64,000 nucleotides of DNA from Carnobacterium mobile DSM 4848 (GTDB lineage: Bacteria > Bacillota > Bacilli > Lactobacillales > Carnobacteriaceae), in NCBI RefSeq assembly GCF_000744825.1, contig NZ_JQMR01000001.1, positions 372,001 through 436,000 on the forward strand, written 5' to 3'. Position numbers and translations under genes: made by a program. Positions 10,501 to 19,227 of the stretch are shown here, one piece after another (position 1 is the stretch's first letter; each line of letters begins with the position of its first letter). The notes beneath the pieces are model-generated. The model worked only from the letters and a program-made list of their open reading frames with translations. It did not search any database and had not been told where the DNA came from.

Positions 10501-10782
10501 TTGAACTTAACGGGTGCCGATACCGTGATTCTATATGACTTATGGTGGAACCCAGCTGTGGAAGAACAAGCCGCCGGTAGAGCTCACCGTTTAGGACAGA
10601 AGAAAGTCGTTGAAGTTTGGCGTTTAATAGCAGAAGGAACGATCGAGGAGAAGATCAATTCACTGCAACAAGAGAAGAAAGCCTTATTTGATCAAGTGAT
10701 AACAGCTGAAGGCGGAGATCAAAAATCCTTGACCCAATTAACAGAAGCAGATATTCGTGAAATCTTAAGCATTGGAAGCTAG
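7555..10782 (+). CDS. SWIM-domain SNF2-family helicase-like protein
   Basis: 1075 residues. A SWIM zinc finger is at the N-terminus (C58, C60, C69, H71), followed by a long family-specific middle region, then an SNF2 ATPase: Walker A DDMGLGKTLQ near 645, motif II DESQ near 745 (usually DEAQ/DEAH), motif III LSGTPIEN and motif VI near 1005-1012 (AAGRAHRLGQKK). Bacterial proteins of this architecture are thought to remodel DNA- or RNA-polymerase-bound complexes; the exact role is not known. It appears to be a single-gene unit. The spacer behind it (10783-10922) has no gene and carries an AT-rich repeated motif where the IS has entered. Confidence 0.9.
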   Translation: MKWSIPERVIDEGRKYVADKRVLSLNSIFEKKIWTAEVMGNEIYRIELDGTTKEEDFCECNYWKEHGYCKHTVAVELELRDRGISRVMTEENAKEVAADSPSPGQELTESFTRIFLNEHRESLSASQKDQTLELEYKIEMKPLSTALVRSKSEVFALSIRAGIDKLYIVKDLPGFFDSYLSKSIFELKADQSIDFKQIHLSEADRNIMDFLQKQAYSNQLISGNQKETTLLTNNKRYLVLAPILAELTVQMLQESGNLQFINGKNKYKTIVFVENQLPVSFELFQNKGTVTLNTLNLVDVYLEEYQWFVADNIVFQPSKEQLRASQPLFYFLQRYDGKDIEILPQNMPDFTAYVMPMLTKIGEVAIDEELKNSFIQEPLKTTIYFKYEKDTVHATVEFNYKQLVLSTNPEENQLPDVGVQIIRDSQKEMQILNRLKEFNYHRTQTSYAKRMVRDDDFYTLFTKEIPILELDATVYVDDLLDSMFLDQIDPETNIDIQNDGSLLDIRFDIGGITSEEVDKVLKSLSEKKSFHKLDNGTLIDLDTDDFKQISDVLNELRISKNFQNGKISLPSYRGLELHEKFGLEEKNKQTLSRKFQDLIQDLNFPDQFDAVLPKGLQADLRPYQVTGYKWLKMLSKYGFGGILADDMGLGKTLQVIAYMLSEIEENGKNDPFLIVAPASLTYNWHYEIMKFAPAMESFVVTGTAEERTAMIQAAQSNQVLITSYPSFRQDADIYKKQRFSLLTLDESQMVKNYHTKTAQALRGLNIKKRFALSGTPIENKIEELWAIFQLIMPGFFPGIKQFKTLPYEQISKMIRPFVLRRIKKDVLKELPEKIETNLYSSMTKEQKTVYLAYLQRIQESVQNMSGEDFRKNRIEILSGLTRLRQICCDPRLFLEDYEGESGKLEQLKELLETARESGKRVLIFSQFTSMLSIIEKELAESGIDTFYISGQTKPKDRLEMVNRFNDGEKEIFLISLKAGGTGLNLTGADTVILYDLWWNPAVEEQAAGRAHRLGQKKVVEVWRLIAEGTIEEKINSLQQEKKALFDQVITAEGGDQKSLTQLTEADIREILSIGS

Positions 10783-10922
10783 CTTCACTAAGCAGCAAGC
10801 AGCAAAAAAGCAGATGCCATATTTGGAGTAGAAATTACTACTAATGCTTGAATGACCGACTAGCGGTGCTTATCCAAAGCCTTTGTAATGATCAGGTTAT
10901 ATTTTATCCCTTTCAAAAAAAA

Positions 10923-10953
10923 GATATATCCCTTTCAAAAAAGAAATTATGCT
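10923..10953. repeat. 31-bp direct repeat, left copy (target duplication)
   Basis: Identical over 31 bases to 12530-12560; the neighbouring bases differ on both sides. It immediately flanks the IS1202-like element. Members of the IS1202 group are known for unusually long target duplications (27 bp for IS1202 itself), so this is most simply a target-site duplication. A 16-base core of it (TATCCCTTTCAAAAAA) also occurs once more just upstream at 10905-10920. Confidence 0.85.
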
Positions 10954-10987
10954 GTCAAGCGAAAGTAAAAATGTCCCAAAACCAAGG

Positions 10988-11036
10988 GTCACATTAATGC
11001 AAGCTTTTACTTCGCAAAAGCTTGCATTAATGTGAC
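10988..11036. repeat. 21-bp perfect hairpin inside the IS
   Basis: Bases 10988-11008 are the exact reverse complement of 11016-11036, around a 7-base loop. It lies just downstream of the transposase stop (minus strand), between the gene and the IS end. No clear T-run follows in either direction, so it is not a standard intrinsic terminator. It may shield the transposase from outside transcription or stabilise the mRNA end. Confidence 0.75.
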
Positions 11037-11056
11037 TGAATTTGTTAAAATTAGTC

Positions 11057-12463
11057 TTAAGCTGTTTGTTCAGCTTCGTACTCTTCGAGTGTTTTTCCGA
11101 CACTGCGAAGATATCTTTTGAAAGATTCTAGTTTCCACGGGTGAGATTGTGGGGGAATATACTGGCGTCTTTCTTTTTTTTGCTCTGGAATCGGATCAAA
11201 CTCTTTTGAGTAATAGTCATGCTCTTTCAGGCTCCTTGTTGTGTATATTTTTTCAGCTATATTTACATAGATATCTCCATTAAACGCTTCGATAATTAGC
11301 ACCTTTGATTTTCGTGTGAAGTATTTATCTTCACTACCTTCCGTAGGCAGGTAGTAGTTATTTTGATAACGAATATGATGCCCACTATCCACTTTTCTAT
11401 TCGCTACTCGTGCTAATAACAAATTGATTTCAGATTTAGTTGGTGCCTTTTCATAAATGGATTCCTTCGTTTTATGACCAAACTTCTTATTGAAAGTTCT
11501 AACCCATTTCATTAAAAAATGATTGGCTTCCTCAATAGATTGTATTCCAGCTAATTCTAAATCTACAGGAAGTCGCGATTGAACAGTCCCGTTTAAGCGC
11601 TCTACACGTCCTTTAGCTTGTGGAATAGATGAAGTTCTAATCTCAATACCGAGTTGATGACAGGCAAACCCGAACTGGGTAAATGTATCTTCTTCAACCG
11701 CTCTCATGGCTTTTGATGTGTATTCAAAAACCGTTCGTTTATCTGTCAAAAAAGCTAAGGGAATGCCTTGTTTCGTTAGAATCTGATTGAGCACATGATA
11801 ATAACCCTTGAGTGTTTCTTGCGTATCGAAATAAGCCCCAACGATATTACCAGAAGCGGCATCAATAGCTAAATGAAGATGTGTCACCTCTTTACCAAAC
11901 CAGTTATAGGAACTGGCATCCATTTGAATAAGCTCCCCCTGATATTTCTTTCTAGGACGGCTGGGATGGCTTTTTTCGGGTAACTCCATTTGATCTTCGG
12001 CTCTTGGAACCAATGGGTTCTCAGCCTTTTTTTCTCCTTTCATCGATTTAGCTTTGATTCGAGCTTTTATTTTCTTACGCGTTTTTCTTTGGGTTTTAGG
12101 TGATAAAATATTCGCTTGATATAAAATACGACGAATAGTCGTATCGGTGTAACAGATGTCATAATCCTCCTTCAGAATTTCAGTAAAATGCTTCACATTA
12201 GGCTGTATCTTAAAACTTTGATAGAGCTCGACCACTTGTTTTTTTGTTTCCTTTGGCAAAGCGTGCTTAGCCGTTTTTCCTCTGTTACCGTGTGAAAAAA
12301 TAGCTTTTCCTCCTTTTTGATAGTCTTGAATCAATCTGTTGACTTGCCTCGTCGAGAGCCCAAGTTCAACACAAGCTCTCTTTTTTTCCTTTCTTTTTTC
12401 TGCAACAGCTTTTATTACTTTATATTTTTTATCTTCATTCATCGTTAGCATGATCCTTTTCAT
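11057..12463 (-). CDS. ISNCY/IS1202-group DDE transposase
   Basis: 468 residues. The N-terminus is a helix-turn-helix (CVELGLSTRQVNRLIQDY), followed by a basic linker and an RNase H-like integrase core. The acidic triad can be placed in QMDAS, FLTDKRTVFEY and KGRVERLNGTVQ. The frame is uninterrupted and starts with a reasonable ATG, so the enzyme may be active. It occupies nearly the whole element and has no partner gene. Confidence 0.9.
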   Translation of the reverse strand: MKRIMLTMNEDKKYKVIKAVAEKRKEKKRACVELGLSTRQVNRLIQDYQKGGKAIFSHGNRGKTAKHALPKETKKQVVELYQSFKIQPNVKHFTEILKEDYDICYTDTTIRRILYQANILSPKTQRKTRKKIKARIKAKSMKGEKKAENPLVPRAEDQMELPEKSHPSRPRKKYQGELIQMDASSYNWFGKEVTHLHLAIDAASGNIVGAYFDTQETLKGYYHVLNQILTKQGIPLAFLTDKRTVFEYTSKAMRAVEEDTFTQFGFACHQLGIEIRTSSIPQAKGRVERLNGTVQSRLPVDLELAGIQSIEEANHFLMKWVRTFNKKFGHKTKESIYEKAPTKSEINLLLARVANRKVDSGHHIRYQNNYYLPTEGSEDKYFTRKSKVLIIEAFNGDIYVNIAEKIYTTRSLKEHDYYSKEFDPIPEQKKERRQYIPPQSHPWKLESFKRYLRSVGKTLEEYEAEQTA

Positions 12464-12529
12464 GAGTTTATTTTATCATTTTGGGACATTTTATGCTTCG
12501 ACCTACTTAGGACATTATCACGTTCGAAT

Positions 12530-12560
12530 GATATATCCCTTTCAAAAAAGAAATTATGCT
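12530..12560. repeat. 31-bp direct repeat, right copy
   Basis: Second copy of the IS-flanking duplication. Its last base is the first T of the rpsB -35 hexamer, so duplication of the AT-rich target kept the promoter's upstream region intact next to the gene. Confidence 0.85.
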
Positions 12561-12588
12561 TGATTTATTAGAAGATAACTTATATAAT
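12560..12588 (+). promoter_or_regulatory. rpsB promoter
   Basis: TTGATT at 12560-12565, 17-bp spacer, TATAAT at 12583-12588: a near-consensus housekeeping promoter. The A/T-rich 31-bp repeat directly upstream could act as an UP element. Confidence 0.85.
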
Positions 12589-12594
12589 AATAAA

Positions 12595-12706
12595 CGGTGT
12601 TAAAACACCAACTAATTTCACACCTCAAAGGATGTAAAGGACGGTGCTTGAGCGATCAAGTCTCCTTGCAGTTGATTTTGAGGGAGGGAAAAAATAAAAA
12701 CCAAAT
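12595..12706 (+). promoter_or_regulatory. structured 5' leader of rpsB
   Basis: The transcript leader of about 125 bases contains a GGTGTT/AACACC hairpin (12596-12609) and CTTGA-GCGA-TCAAG (12647-12660, a GNRA tetraloop), then a purine-rich stretch before the GGAGG. Ribosomal protein operons are often controlled by their product binding such leaders; S2 autoregulation here is an inference. Confidence 0.5.
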
Positions 12707-12720
12707 GGAGGAAACAAATC

Positions 12721-13509
12721 ATGGCAGTAATCTCAATGAAACAATTGCTTGAAGCAGGCGTACATTTTGGTCACCAAACTCGTCGTTGGAACCCTAAAAT
12801 GAAACGTTTTATCTTTACAGAAAGAAACGGTATCTACATTATCGACTTACAAAAAACTGTTAAGTTAGCTGATGCAGCATACAATTACATGAAAGAAGTA
12901 TCTGAAAACGGCGGAATCGCTTTATTCGTAGGTACTAAAAAACAAGCACAAGAAGCTATTAAAGAAGAAGCTATCCGTTCAGGACAATTCTATGTAAATC
13001 ACCGTTGGTTAGGTGGAACATTGACAAACTGGGATACGATCCAAAAACGTATTAAACGTTTGAAAGAGATCAACAAAATGGAAGAAGACGGAACTTTTGA
13101 AGTCCTTCCTAAAAAAGAAGTAGGTATCTTACTAAAACAACGTGACCGTTTAGAAAAATTCTTAGGTGGAATTCAAGATATGCCTAGAATCCCAGACGTT
13201 ATGTTTGTTGTAGATCCTCGTAAAGAACGTATTGCAATCCAAGAAGCGCATAAATTAAACATTCCAATCGTAGCTATGGTTGATACAAACTGTGATCCAG
13301 ATGAAATTGATGTAATCATTCCATCTAATGATGACGCAATCCGCGCTGTTAAATTAATTACTTCTAAAATGGCTGACGCTATGATCGAAGGAAACCAAGG
13401 CGAAGATGAAGTTGTTGAAGAAACTTTCACAGCTGAAGCTCCTGCAACTAATGAAACAGCAACAATTGAAGAAATCGTTGAAGCAGTTGAAGGCGACAAC
13501 GCAGAATAA
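12721..13509 (+). CDS. rpsB: 30S ribosomal protein S2
   Basis: 262 residues with the family start [32 protein letters not shown], and [15 protein letters not shown], followed by an acidic C-terminal tail typical of Firmicute S2. It joins the head/body junction of the 30S subunit late in assembly. GGAGG at 12707-12711 precedes the ATG. It leads the rpsB-tsf unit, separated from tsf by an attenuator-like hairpin. Confidence 0.98.
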   Translation: MAVISMKQLLEAGVHFGHQTRRWNPKMKRFIFTERNGIYIIDLQKTVKLADAAYNYMKEVSENGGIALFVGTKKQAQEAIKEEAIRSGQFYVNHRWLGGTLTNWDTIQKRIKRLKEINKMEEDGTFEVLPKKEVGILLKQRDRLEKFLGGIQDMPRIPDVMFVVDPRKERIAIQEAHKLNIPIVAMVDTNCDPDEIDVIIPSNDDAIRAVKLITSKMADAMIEGNQGEDEVVEETFTAEAPATNETATIEEIVEAVEGDNAE

Positions 13510-13523
13510 TTAAATAATTAACG

Positions 13524-13605
13524 GCTGTCTCGAGCAAAAGGAGAAGTGAGAAGCGACTTTATACGAAGCGGCATCATTTCAATTTTATTTGAGACAGCTT
13601 TTTTT
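13524..13605 (+). terminator. attenuator between rpsB and tsf
   Basis: GCTGTCTC (13524-13531) pairs with GAGACAGC (13591-13598), followed by seven T. Within the loop GAAGTGA (13543-13549) can pair with TCATTTC (13574-13580), giving one long imperfect stem. Since tsf has no strong promoter in the remaining 37 bases, partial read-through probably sets the S2 to EF-Ts ratio. Confidence 0.75.
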
Positions 13606-13642
13606 ATGAAATAGAAGAAAACACATTAGGAGGAAATTTATA

Positions 13643-14524
13643 ATGGCACAAGTAACAGCTAAATTAGTTAAAGAATTACGCGATATGACAGGTGTTGGCA
13701 TGATGGATGCTAAAAAAGCTCTAGTGGCTGTTGATGGAGACATCGATGCAGCAGTAGATCACTTAAGAGAAACTGGATTAGCAAAAGCTGCTAAAAAAGC
13801 AGACCGTATTGCTGCAGAAGGACTAGCAGGAGTTTTCGTTGACGGAAACGTTGCTGCTATCACTGAAATCAATTCAGAAACAGATTTTGTTTCTAAAAAT
13901 GAACAATTCCAAAAATTAGTAAAAGATGTAACAGAAGCTATTGCTGAAGGCAACCCGGAAACTCTTGAAGATGCTCAAGCATTAAAAGCCGGCGACGGTA
14001 CTGTTGAATCTGAAGTTCTTTCAGCAACAACGAAAATCGGAGAAAAGATTGGCCTACGTCGTTTTGCAAGAATTGAAAAAACAGATGCTGATGCTTTTGG
14101 AGCTTATTCTCATATGGGTGGGCGTATCGCTGTCTTGACTATTCTTGAAGGAACAACTGACGAAGACGTTGCACGTGATGTTGCTATGCATATCGCTGCA
14201 ATCAATCCTAAATATGTGTCACGTGATCAAGTTTCTCAAGAAGAAATTGACCATGAAACAAAAGTATTAACAGAACAAGCTTTAAATGAAGGTAAACCAG
14301 CTAATATCGTTGAAAAAATGATTGTTGGTCGTTTGAATAAATACTTGGCTGAAATCAGCTTACTTGACCAACCATTTGTTAAAGACCCAGACATGTCTGT
14401 TGGTAAATACGTTGCTTCTAAAGGAGCTTCAGTGAAAGCATTTGTCCGTTTTGAAGTAGGAGAAGGTATTGAAAAACGTGAAGAAAACTTTGCTGAAGAA
14501 GTAATGAGTCAAGTTAAAAAATAA
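13643..14524 (+). CDS. tsf: elongation factor Ts
   Basis: 293 residues; nucleotide exchange factor for EF-Tu. The UBA-like N-terminal domain is clear ([27 protein letters not shown]), as is the [10 protein letters not shown] core motif that contacts EF-Tu. A strong AGGAGG precedes the ATG. It is second in the unit after rpsB and ends at an intrinsic terminator. Confidence 0.98.
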   Translation: MAQVTAKLVKELRDMTGVGMMDAKKALVAVDGDIDAAVDHLRETGLAKAAKKADRIAAEGLAGVFVDGNVAAITEINSETDFVSKNEQFQKLVKDVTEAIAEGNPETLEDAQALKAGDGTVESEVLSATTKIGEKIGLRRFARIEKTDADAFGAYSHMGGRIAVLTILEGTTDEDVARDVAMHIAAINPKYVSRDQVSQEEIDHETKVLTEQALNEGKPANIVEKMIVGRLNKYLAEISLLDQPFVKDPDMSVGKYVASKGASVKAFVRFEVGEGIEKREENFAEEVMSQVKK

Positions 14525-14548
14525 TAGTTCACGCTAATGGAGTATTTT

Positions 14549-14581
14549 GGAGGACGCATTTTTTTGCGGCCTCCTTTTTTT
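14549..14581 (+). terminator. terminator after tsf
   Basis: GGAGGACGC pairs with GCGGCCTCC around an A/T loop and is followed by seven T. Ends the rpsB-tsf unit. Confidence 0.88.
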
Positions 14582-14684
14582 GAAGTGCTGACTCAAAAAG
14601 AGTCAGGAACCGTTTTGACCGAAAAAGTAAAAAAATTACATATTGTTATGGATTATAAATGAAGTTTTTACTAAAATATGGTAG

Positions 14685-16003
<1,319 letters not shown>

Positions 16004-16017
16004 TTCCTTGTCTTTAA

Positions 16018-16073
16018 GTAAAAACACCTCACAAACCTTACTGAATAAAGGTCATGAGGTGTTTTCTTTTTTT
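16018..16073. terminator. terminator after frr
   Basis: AAAACACCTCA (16021-16031) pairs with TGAGGTGTTTT (16055-16065), followed by a T-rich tract. An inner CCTT/AAGG pairing extends it. The A-rich left side could also terminate the small minus-strand unit to its right. Confidence 0.85.
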
Positions 16074-16100
16074 GTTTACTGTTCTTTCTTGGTTTGAGGC

Positions 16101-16190
16101 TTATCCTCTTTTAATAAATAAGATGTGATTTTTGCGGCAAAGTAAGACACAATAAAACTAACAAGCATATTTTTAACTCTTTTTTTCATA
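16101..16190 (-). CDS. possible small membrane peptide, maybe frameshifted
   Basis: Reading leftwards from the ATG at 16190, a GGAAGGA site lies about 5 bases upstream and a good promoter sits at 16239-16266. The frame gives 29 residues: MKKRVKNMLVSFIVSYF, then CRKNHILFIKRG. If one A of the AAAA at 16139-16142 were absent, it would instead run to 16076 and end YFAAKITSYLLKEDKPQTKK, a more natural small protein with a basic head, one membrane segment and a charged tail. So this is either a short peptide or a recently frameshifted (or misread) gene. No family is recognised. Confidence 0.4.
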
Positions 16191-16238
16191 AAATTCCTTC
16201 CTTTCTTTTGGTAGATAACCAACTAGCGATGTAAAGAA

Positions 16239-16266
16239 AGTATACCATTTTTACTGTTAAAGTAAA
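16239..16266 (-). promoter_or_regulatory. promoter for the small minus-strand ORF
   Basis: On the minus strand: TTTACT (16266-16261), 16 bases, then TGG-extended TATACT (16244-16239). The transcript would start about 40 bases before the ATG at 16190. It supports a real minus-strand transcript in the frr-uppS gap. Confidence 0.6.
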
Positions 16267-16436
16267 AAATATAGCTTGTTGATCAGCATAAGAGAATGGA
16301 ACTTTTCGTTATAATCCTCCTTTTAAGTTTTTTAAAATTTATAGGAAACCTTTAAGTTCTTTATTTATTGTAGGCATTTATATCAGATTTTGCTACAATA
16401 GTATAAGTTGCTGAGTAATGGACCGGAGGGATTTAG

Positions 16437-17213
16437 ATGAAACATTTTTTTAGAAATAAAAAAAATAAACCGACTGATACAACTGAAATACTTTTTAATG
16501 AAGCAGAAAAAATTCCTCATCACATTGCAATCATTATGGATGGGAATGGACGATGGGCTCAAAAGAAATTTCTTCCGCGAATCGCTGGACATAAAGAAGG
16601 CATGAATACTGTAAAAAAAATAACAAAGCGCGCCAGCCAAATAGGCGTAAAAGTCCTGACTTTATATGCATTTTCCACTGAAAATTGGAAACGACCAGAT
16701 ACGGAGGTCAGTTTTTTAATGCAATTGCCAGTCGATTTTTTTGATACATTTGTACCAGACCTTATTAAAGAAAATGTGAAAGTTCAAGTAATTGGCTTCA
16801 CAGATCAATTGCCTCTACATACAAAAAAAGCAGTTGAACAAGCAATTGAAGATACAAAAAATAATACGGGAATGATTCTGAACTTTGCTTTAAATTATGG
16901 AAGCCGCAGTGAAATGCTGGAGGCTACTAAACAAATTGCTGAACAAGTGAAAGCAGGAGAATTAGCCGTTGAAGATATCAACGAAGTCGTCTTTGAGCAA
17001 CAGTTGATGACTACAACATTAGGGGAGTATCAAGATGTCGATTATATGATCCGCACGAGTGGAGAAGAAAGAATCAGCAATTTTTTACTTTGGCAAAATG
17101 CTTATAGCGAATTCTACTTTACAAAAATATTATGGCCCGATTTTGATGAGGCTGCTTTAGAACAAGCGATTGGAGTTTACCAAACACGGCATAGACGTTT
17201 TGGCGGAATATAG
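16437..17213 (+). CDS. uppS: undecaprenyl diphosphate synthase (isoprenyl transferase)
   Basis: 258 residues; condenses isopentenyl units onto farnesyl diphosphate to give the C55 carrier for peptidoglycan and teichoic acids. AIIMDGNGRWA carries the catalytic Asp (about residue 35), followed by YAFSTENWKRP and the C-terminal IRTSGEERISNFLLWQNAYSEF motif. First gene of the uppS-cdsA-dxr-rseP cluster; GGAGGG precedes the ATG. Confidence 0.97.
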   Translation: MKHFFRNKKNKPTDTTEILFNEAEKIPHHIAIIMDGNGRWAQKKFLPRIAGHKEGMNTVKKITKRASQIGVKVLTLYAFSTENWKRPDTEVSFLMQLPVDFFDTFVPDLIKENVKVQVIGFTDQLPLHTKKAVEQAIEDTKNNTGMILNFALNYGSRSEMLEATKQIAEQVKAGELAVEDINEVVFEQQLMTTTLGEYQDVDYMIRTSGEERISNFLLWQNAYSEFYFTKILWPDFDEAALEQAIGVYQTRHRRFGGI

Positions 17214-17230
17214 ATTGAGGAGGAAAAAAA

Positions 17231-18016
17231 GTGAAACAAAGAGTCATTACTGCAGTACTCTCTTTTTTAGTCTTTGTACCGATTGTTTATACAGGGTCAT
17301 GGCTATTAGAAATTACTGTCGCGTTACTTGGAATTATTAGCTTATTTGAATTGTTCAGAATGAAAGGCAACTCTCTATTCTCTATTGAAGGTATCATTGC
17401 TATTATAGGATTATTGCTTATTTTATTACCTTCAGACCGCCTTCCATGGCTCACAGCTATTTATTCAACAGACATATTATTTTATATTTGCGGTTTATTG
17501 TTATTGGTAGCAACCGTTTTTTCAAAAAACAAGTTTACTTTTGATGATGCTGCAGTTTCTATTTTAGGTGCAATGTACATTGGGTATGGATTTAAATATT
17601 TTGTGCTCGTACGTTCAGAAAGTTTAGCTTTATTGTTATTAGCTTTGTTTATTGTTTGGTCTACGGATATCGGTGCTTATTTATTTGGACGTAAGTTTGG
17701 GAAAACTAAGTTAGCTCCTAGTATTAGTCCTAACAAAACGATTGAAGGTTCGTTGGGTGGAATTATCAGCGCCATAATTGTTTCTACTCTCTTTTTACTG
17801 ATTCATCCATTGCATTTTTCATGGCCATGGGGAATTTTACTAACGGTCTTAATATCGATTTCTGGACAATTAGGCGATCTTGTAGAATCAGCTTTTAAAC
17901 GTCATTATCAGATAAAAGATTCCGGGAAAATTTTACCGGGACATGGTGGGATTTTGGATAGATTTGATAGTATTTTATTTGCTCTACCTGTGTTCCATTT
18001 ATTGACACTAATATAA
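17231..18016 (+). CDS. cdsA: phosphatidate cytidylyltransferase
   Basis: 261-residue polytopic membrane protein making CDP-diacylglycerol for phospholipid synthesis. Seven to eight hydrophobic segments are visible, and the C-terminal signature is complete: SGQLGDLVESAFKRHYQIKD, KILPGHGGILDRFDS. GAGGAGG sits before the GTG start, 17 bases after uppS, so both are co-transcribed. Confidence 0.96.
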   Translation: MKQRVITAVLSFLVFVPIVYTGSWLLEITVALLGIISLFELFRMKGNSLFSIEGIIAIIGLLLILLPSDRLPWLTAIYSTDILFYICGLLLLVATVFSKNKFTFDDAAVSILGAMYIGYGFKYFVLVRSESLALLLLALFIVWSTDIGAYLFGRKFGKTKLAPSISPNKTIEGSLGGIISAIIVSTLFLLIHPLHFSWPWGILLTVLISISGQLGDLVESAFKRHYQIKDSGKILPGHGGILDRFDSILFALPVFHLLTLI

Positions 18017-18022
18017 TTCATG

Positions 18023-18066
18023 AAAGGAAGTGAAAAAGTAGTTGTCATTTAACGATAACTACTTTT
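18023..18066 (+). promoter_or_regulatory. hairpin between Shine-Dalgarno and start of dxr
   Basis: AAAGGAAG (18023-18030) is the only good ribosome-binding site for dxr but lies 42 bases from its ATG. The intervening 18034-18046 pairs with 18054-18066 (13 pairs, one G-T, 7-base loop). Folding leaves three bases before and six after the stem, bringing the site to a normal spacing of about 9. Alternatively it is a weak terminator behind cdsA, or it governs the ten-codon frame starting ATG at 18020. The fold is seen; the function is inferred. Confidence 0.6.
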
Positions 18067-18072
18067 ATTGTC

Positions 18073-19215
18073 ATGAAAAAAATTTGTTTATTAGGAGCTA
18101 CTGGTTCGATCGGCAACAGTACAGTCCAAGTAGTTCAAGCTTATCCCGCATTATTTAAAGTGGTATCCTTTTCTTTTTATCAAAATATAAAAAAAGGACG
18201 GGAATTAATTGAGGCCTTAGCTCCTAAAATGGTTGCTGTTGCTACAAAAGAACTAGCTAAACAATTAAGTCTGGAGTACCCTAGAATTAAATTTACATAT
18301 GGAGCAGAAGGCTTATCGGAGATTGCTGTATTAGAAGAGATTGATACGGTCGTAACGGCTGTGATGGGAAGCATCGGTTTATTACCGACACTTTCAGCGA
18401 TTGAAGCAGGTAAAGAGATCGCCTTAGCCAATAAAGAGACTCTCGTTATGGCTGGCGAACTGGTGATGAAAACAGCTAAACAAAATAATATATCGATTTT
18501 TCCTTTAGATAGCGAACATTCTGCTATTTTTCAATGTCTGCAAGGTGAAAATAAAAAAGATATCAGTCAATTGCTTATTACAGCTTCAGGTGGAAGTTTT
18601 CGGGATCATACACGTGAGCAACTAAAAAGTGTCACAGTAGCTGATGCGTTAAAACACCCGAATTGGTCAATGGGGCCTAAAATCACGATTGATTCAGCTA
18701 CGATGATGAATAAAGGTTTAGAAGTCATCGAAGCCCGGTGGTTATTTGATATAGATTATGATAGAATTAAGGTTGTTTTACACCGTGAAAGCAACGTACA
18801 TTCAATGGTTCAATTTAAGGACGGAGCGATAAAAGCTCAAATAGGTGCGAGCGATATGCGCGAACCTATCCAATATGCATTAACTTATCCTGATCGGCTG
18901 CCAATTAAAAAACCTATTCCTTTCGATTTGACTACTATTGGGCAGTTGAATTTTGAAAGCATGGATTTTAATCGGTTTCCATTATTGCATCTTGCTTATG
19001 AAACTGGCAAAATAGGTGGAACAGCCCCAACGATCATGAATGCAGCGAATGAGATTGCAGTCGCTGCGTTCTTACAAGAAAAAATCTCGTTTTTGGAAAT
19101 TGAAAGATTAGTTGACCGAGCAGTTCATCTGGAAAAAACAGATAGAGGTGCAGATTTAAAAACTCTTTTAGAAGCGGATAAAGAAACTAGAAAAAGAGTT
19201 CTAACTTGGATTTAA
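18073..19215 (+). CDS. dxr: 1-deoxy-D-xylulose 5-phosphate reductoisomerase
   Basis: 380 residues, full length; commits deoxyxylulose phosphate to the MEP isoprenoid pathway. N-terminal NADPH site LLGATGSIGNSTVQVV, then LANKETLVMAG, PLDSEHSAIFQCL (metal ligands), TASGGSFRD and HPNWSMGPKITIDSATMMNKG are all intact. No ribosome-binding site lies at the usual distance; the hairpin described upstream may solve that. Its place between cdsA and rseP matches Bacillus. Most Lactobacillales rely on the mevalonate pathway, so an intact dxr is notable. Confidence 0.96.
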   Translation: MKKICLLGATGSIGNSTVQVVQAYPALFKVVSFSFYQNIKKGRELIEALAPKMVAVATKELAKQLSLEYPRIKFTYGAEGLSEIAVLEEIDTVVTAVMGSIGLLPTLSAIEAGKEIALANKETLVMAGELVMKTAKQNNISIFPLDSEHSAIFQCLQGENKKDISQLLITASGGSFRDHTREQLKSVTVADALKHPNWSMGPKITIDSATMMNKGLEVIEARWLFDIDYDRIKVVLHRESNVHSMVQFKDGAIKAQIGASDMREPIQYALTYPDRLPIKKPIPFDLTTIGQLNFESMDFNRFPLLHLAYETGKIGGTAPTIMNAANEIAVAAFLQEKISFLEIERLVDRAVHLEKTDRGADLKTLLEADKETRKRVLTWI

Positions 19216-19227
19216 AGGAGAGATAGA

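Larger units (their letters stand above)
10954..12529 (-). mobile_element. IS1202-like (ISNCY family) insertion sequence
   Basis: 1576 bp bounded by the 31-bp direct repeats. It carries one transposase on the minus strand. The ends are imperfectly inverted: the left end has AATGTCCCAAAA at about 10970-10981, and the right end, read inward on the minus strand, carries AATGTCCTAAG and then AAATGTCCCAAAA. The repeated ATGTCC motifs are probable transposase-binding sites. The element looks complete. It sits directly against the -35 box of the rpsB promoter without disrupting it. Confidence 0.85.

Noticed and set aside
13173-13499. 108-codon minus-strand frame within rpsB
   Set aside because: Ser/Thr-rich antisense shadow of a highly codon-biased gene; no start signals.
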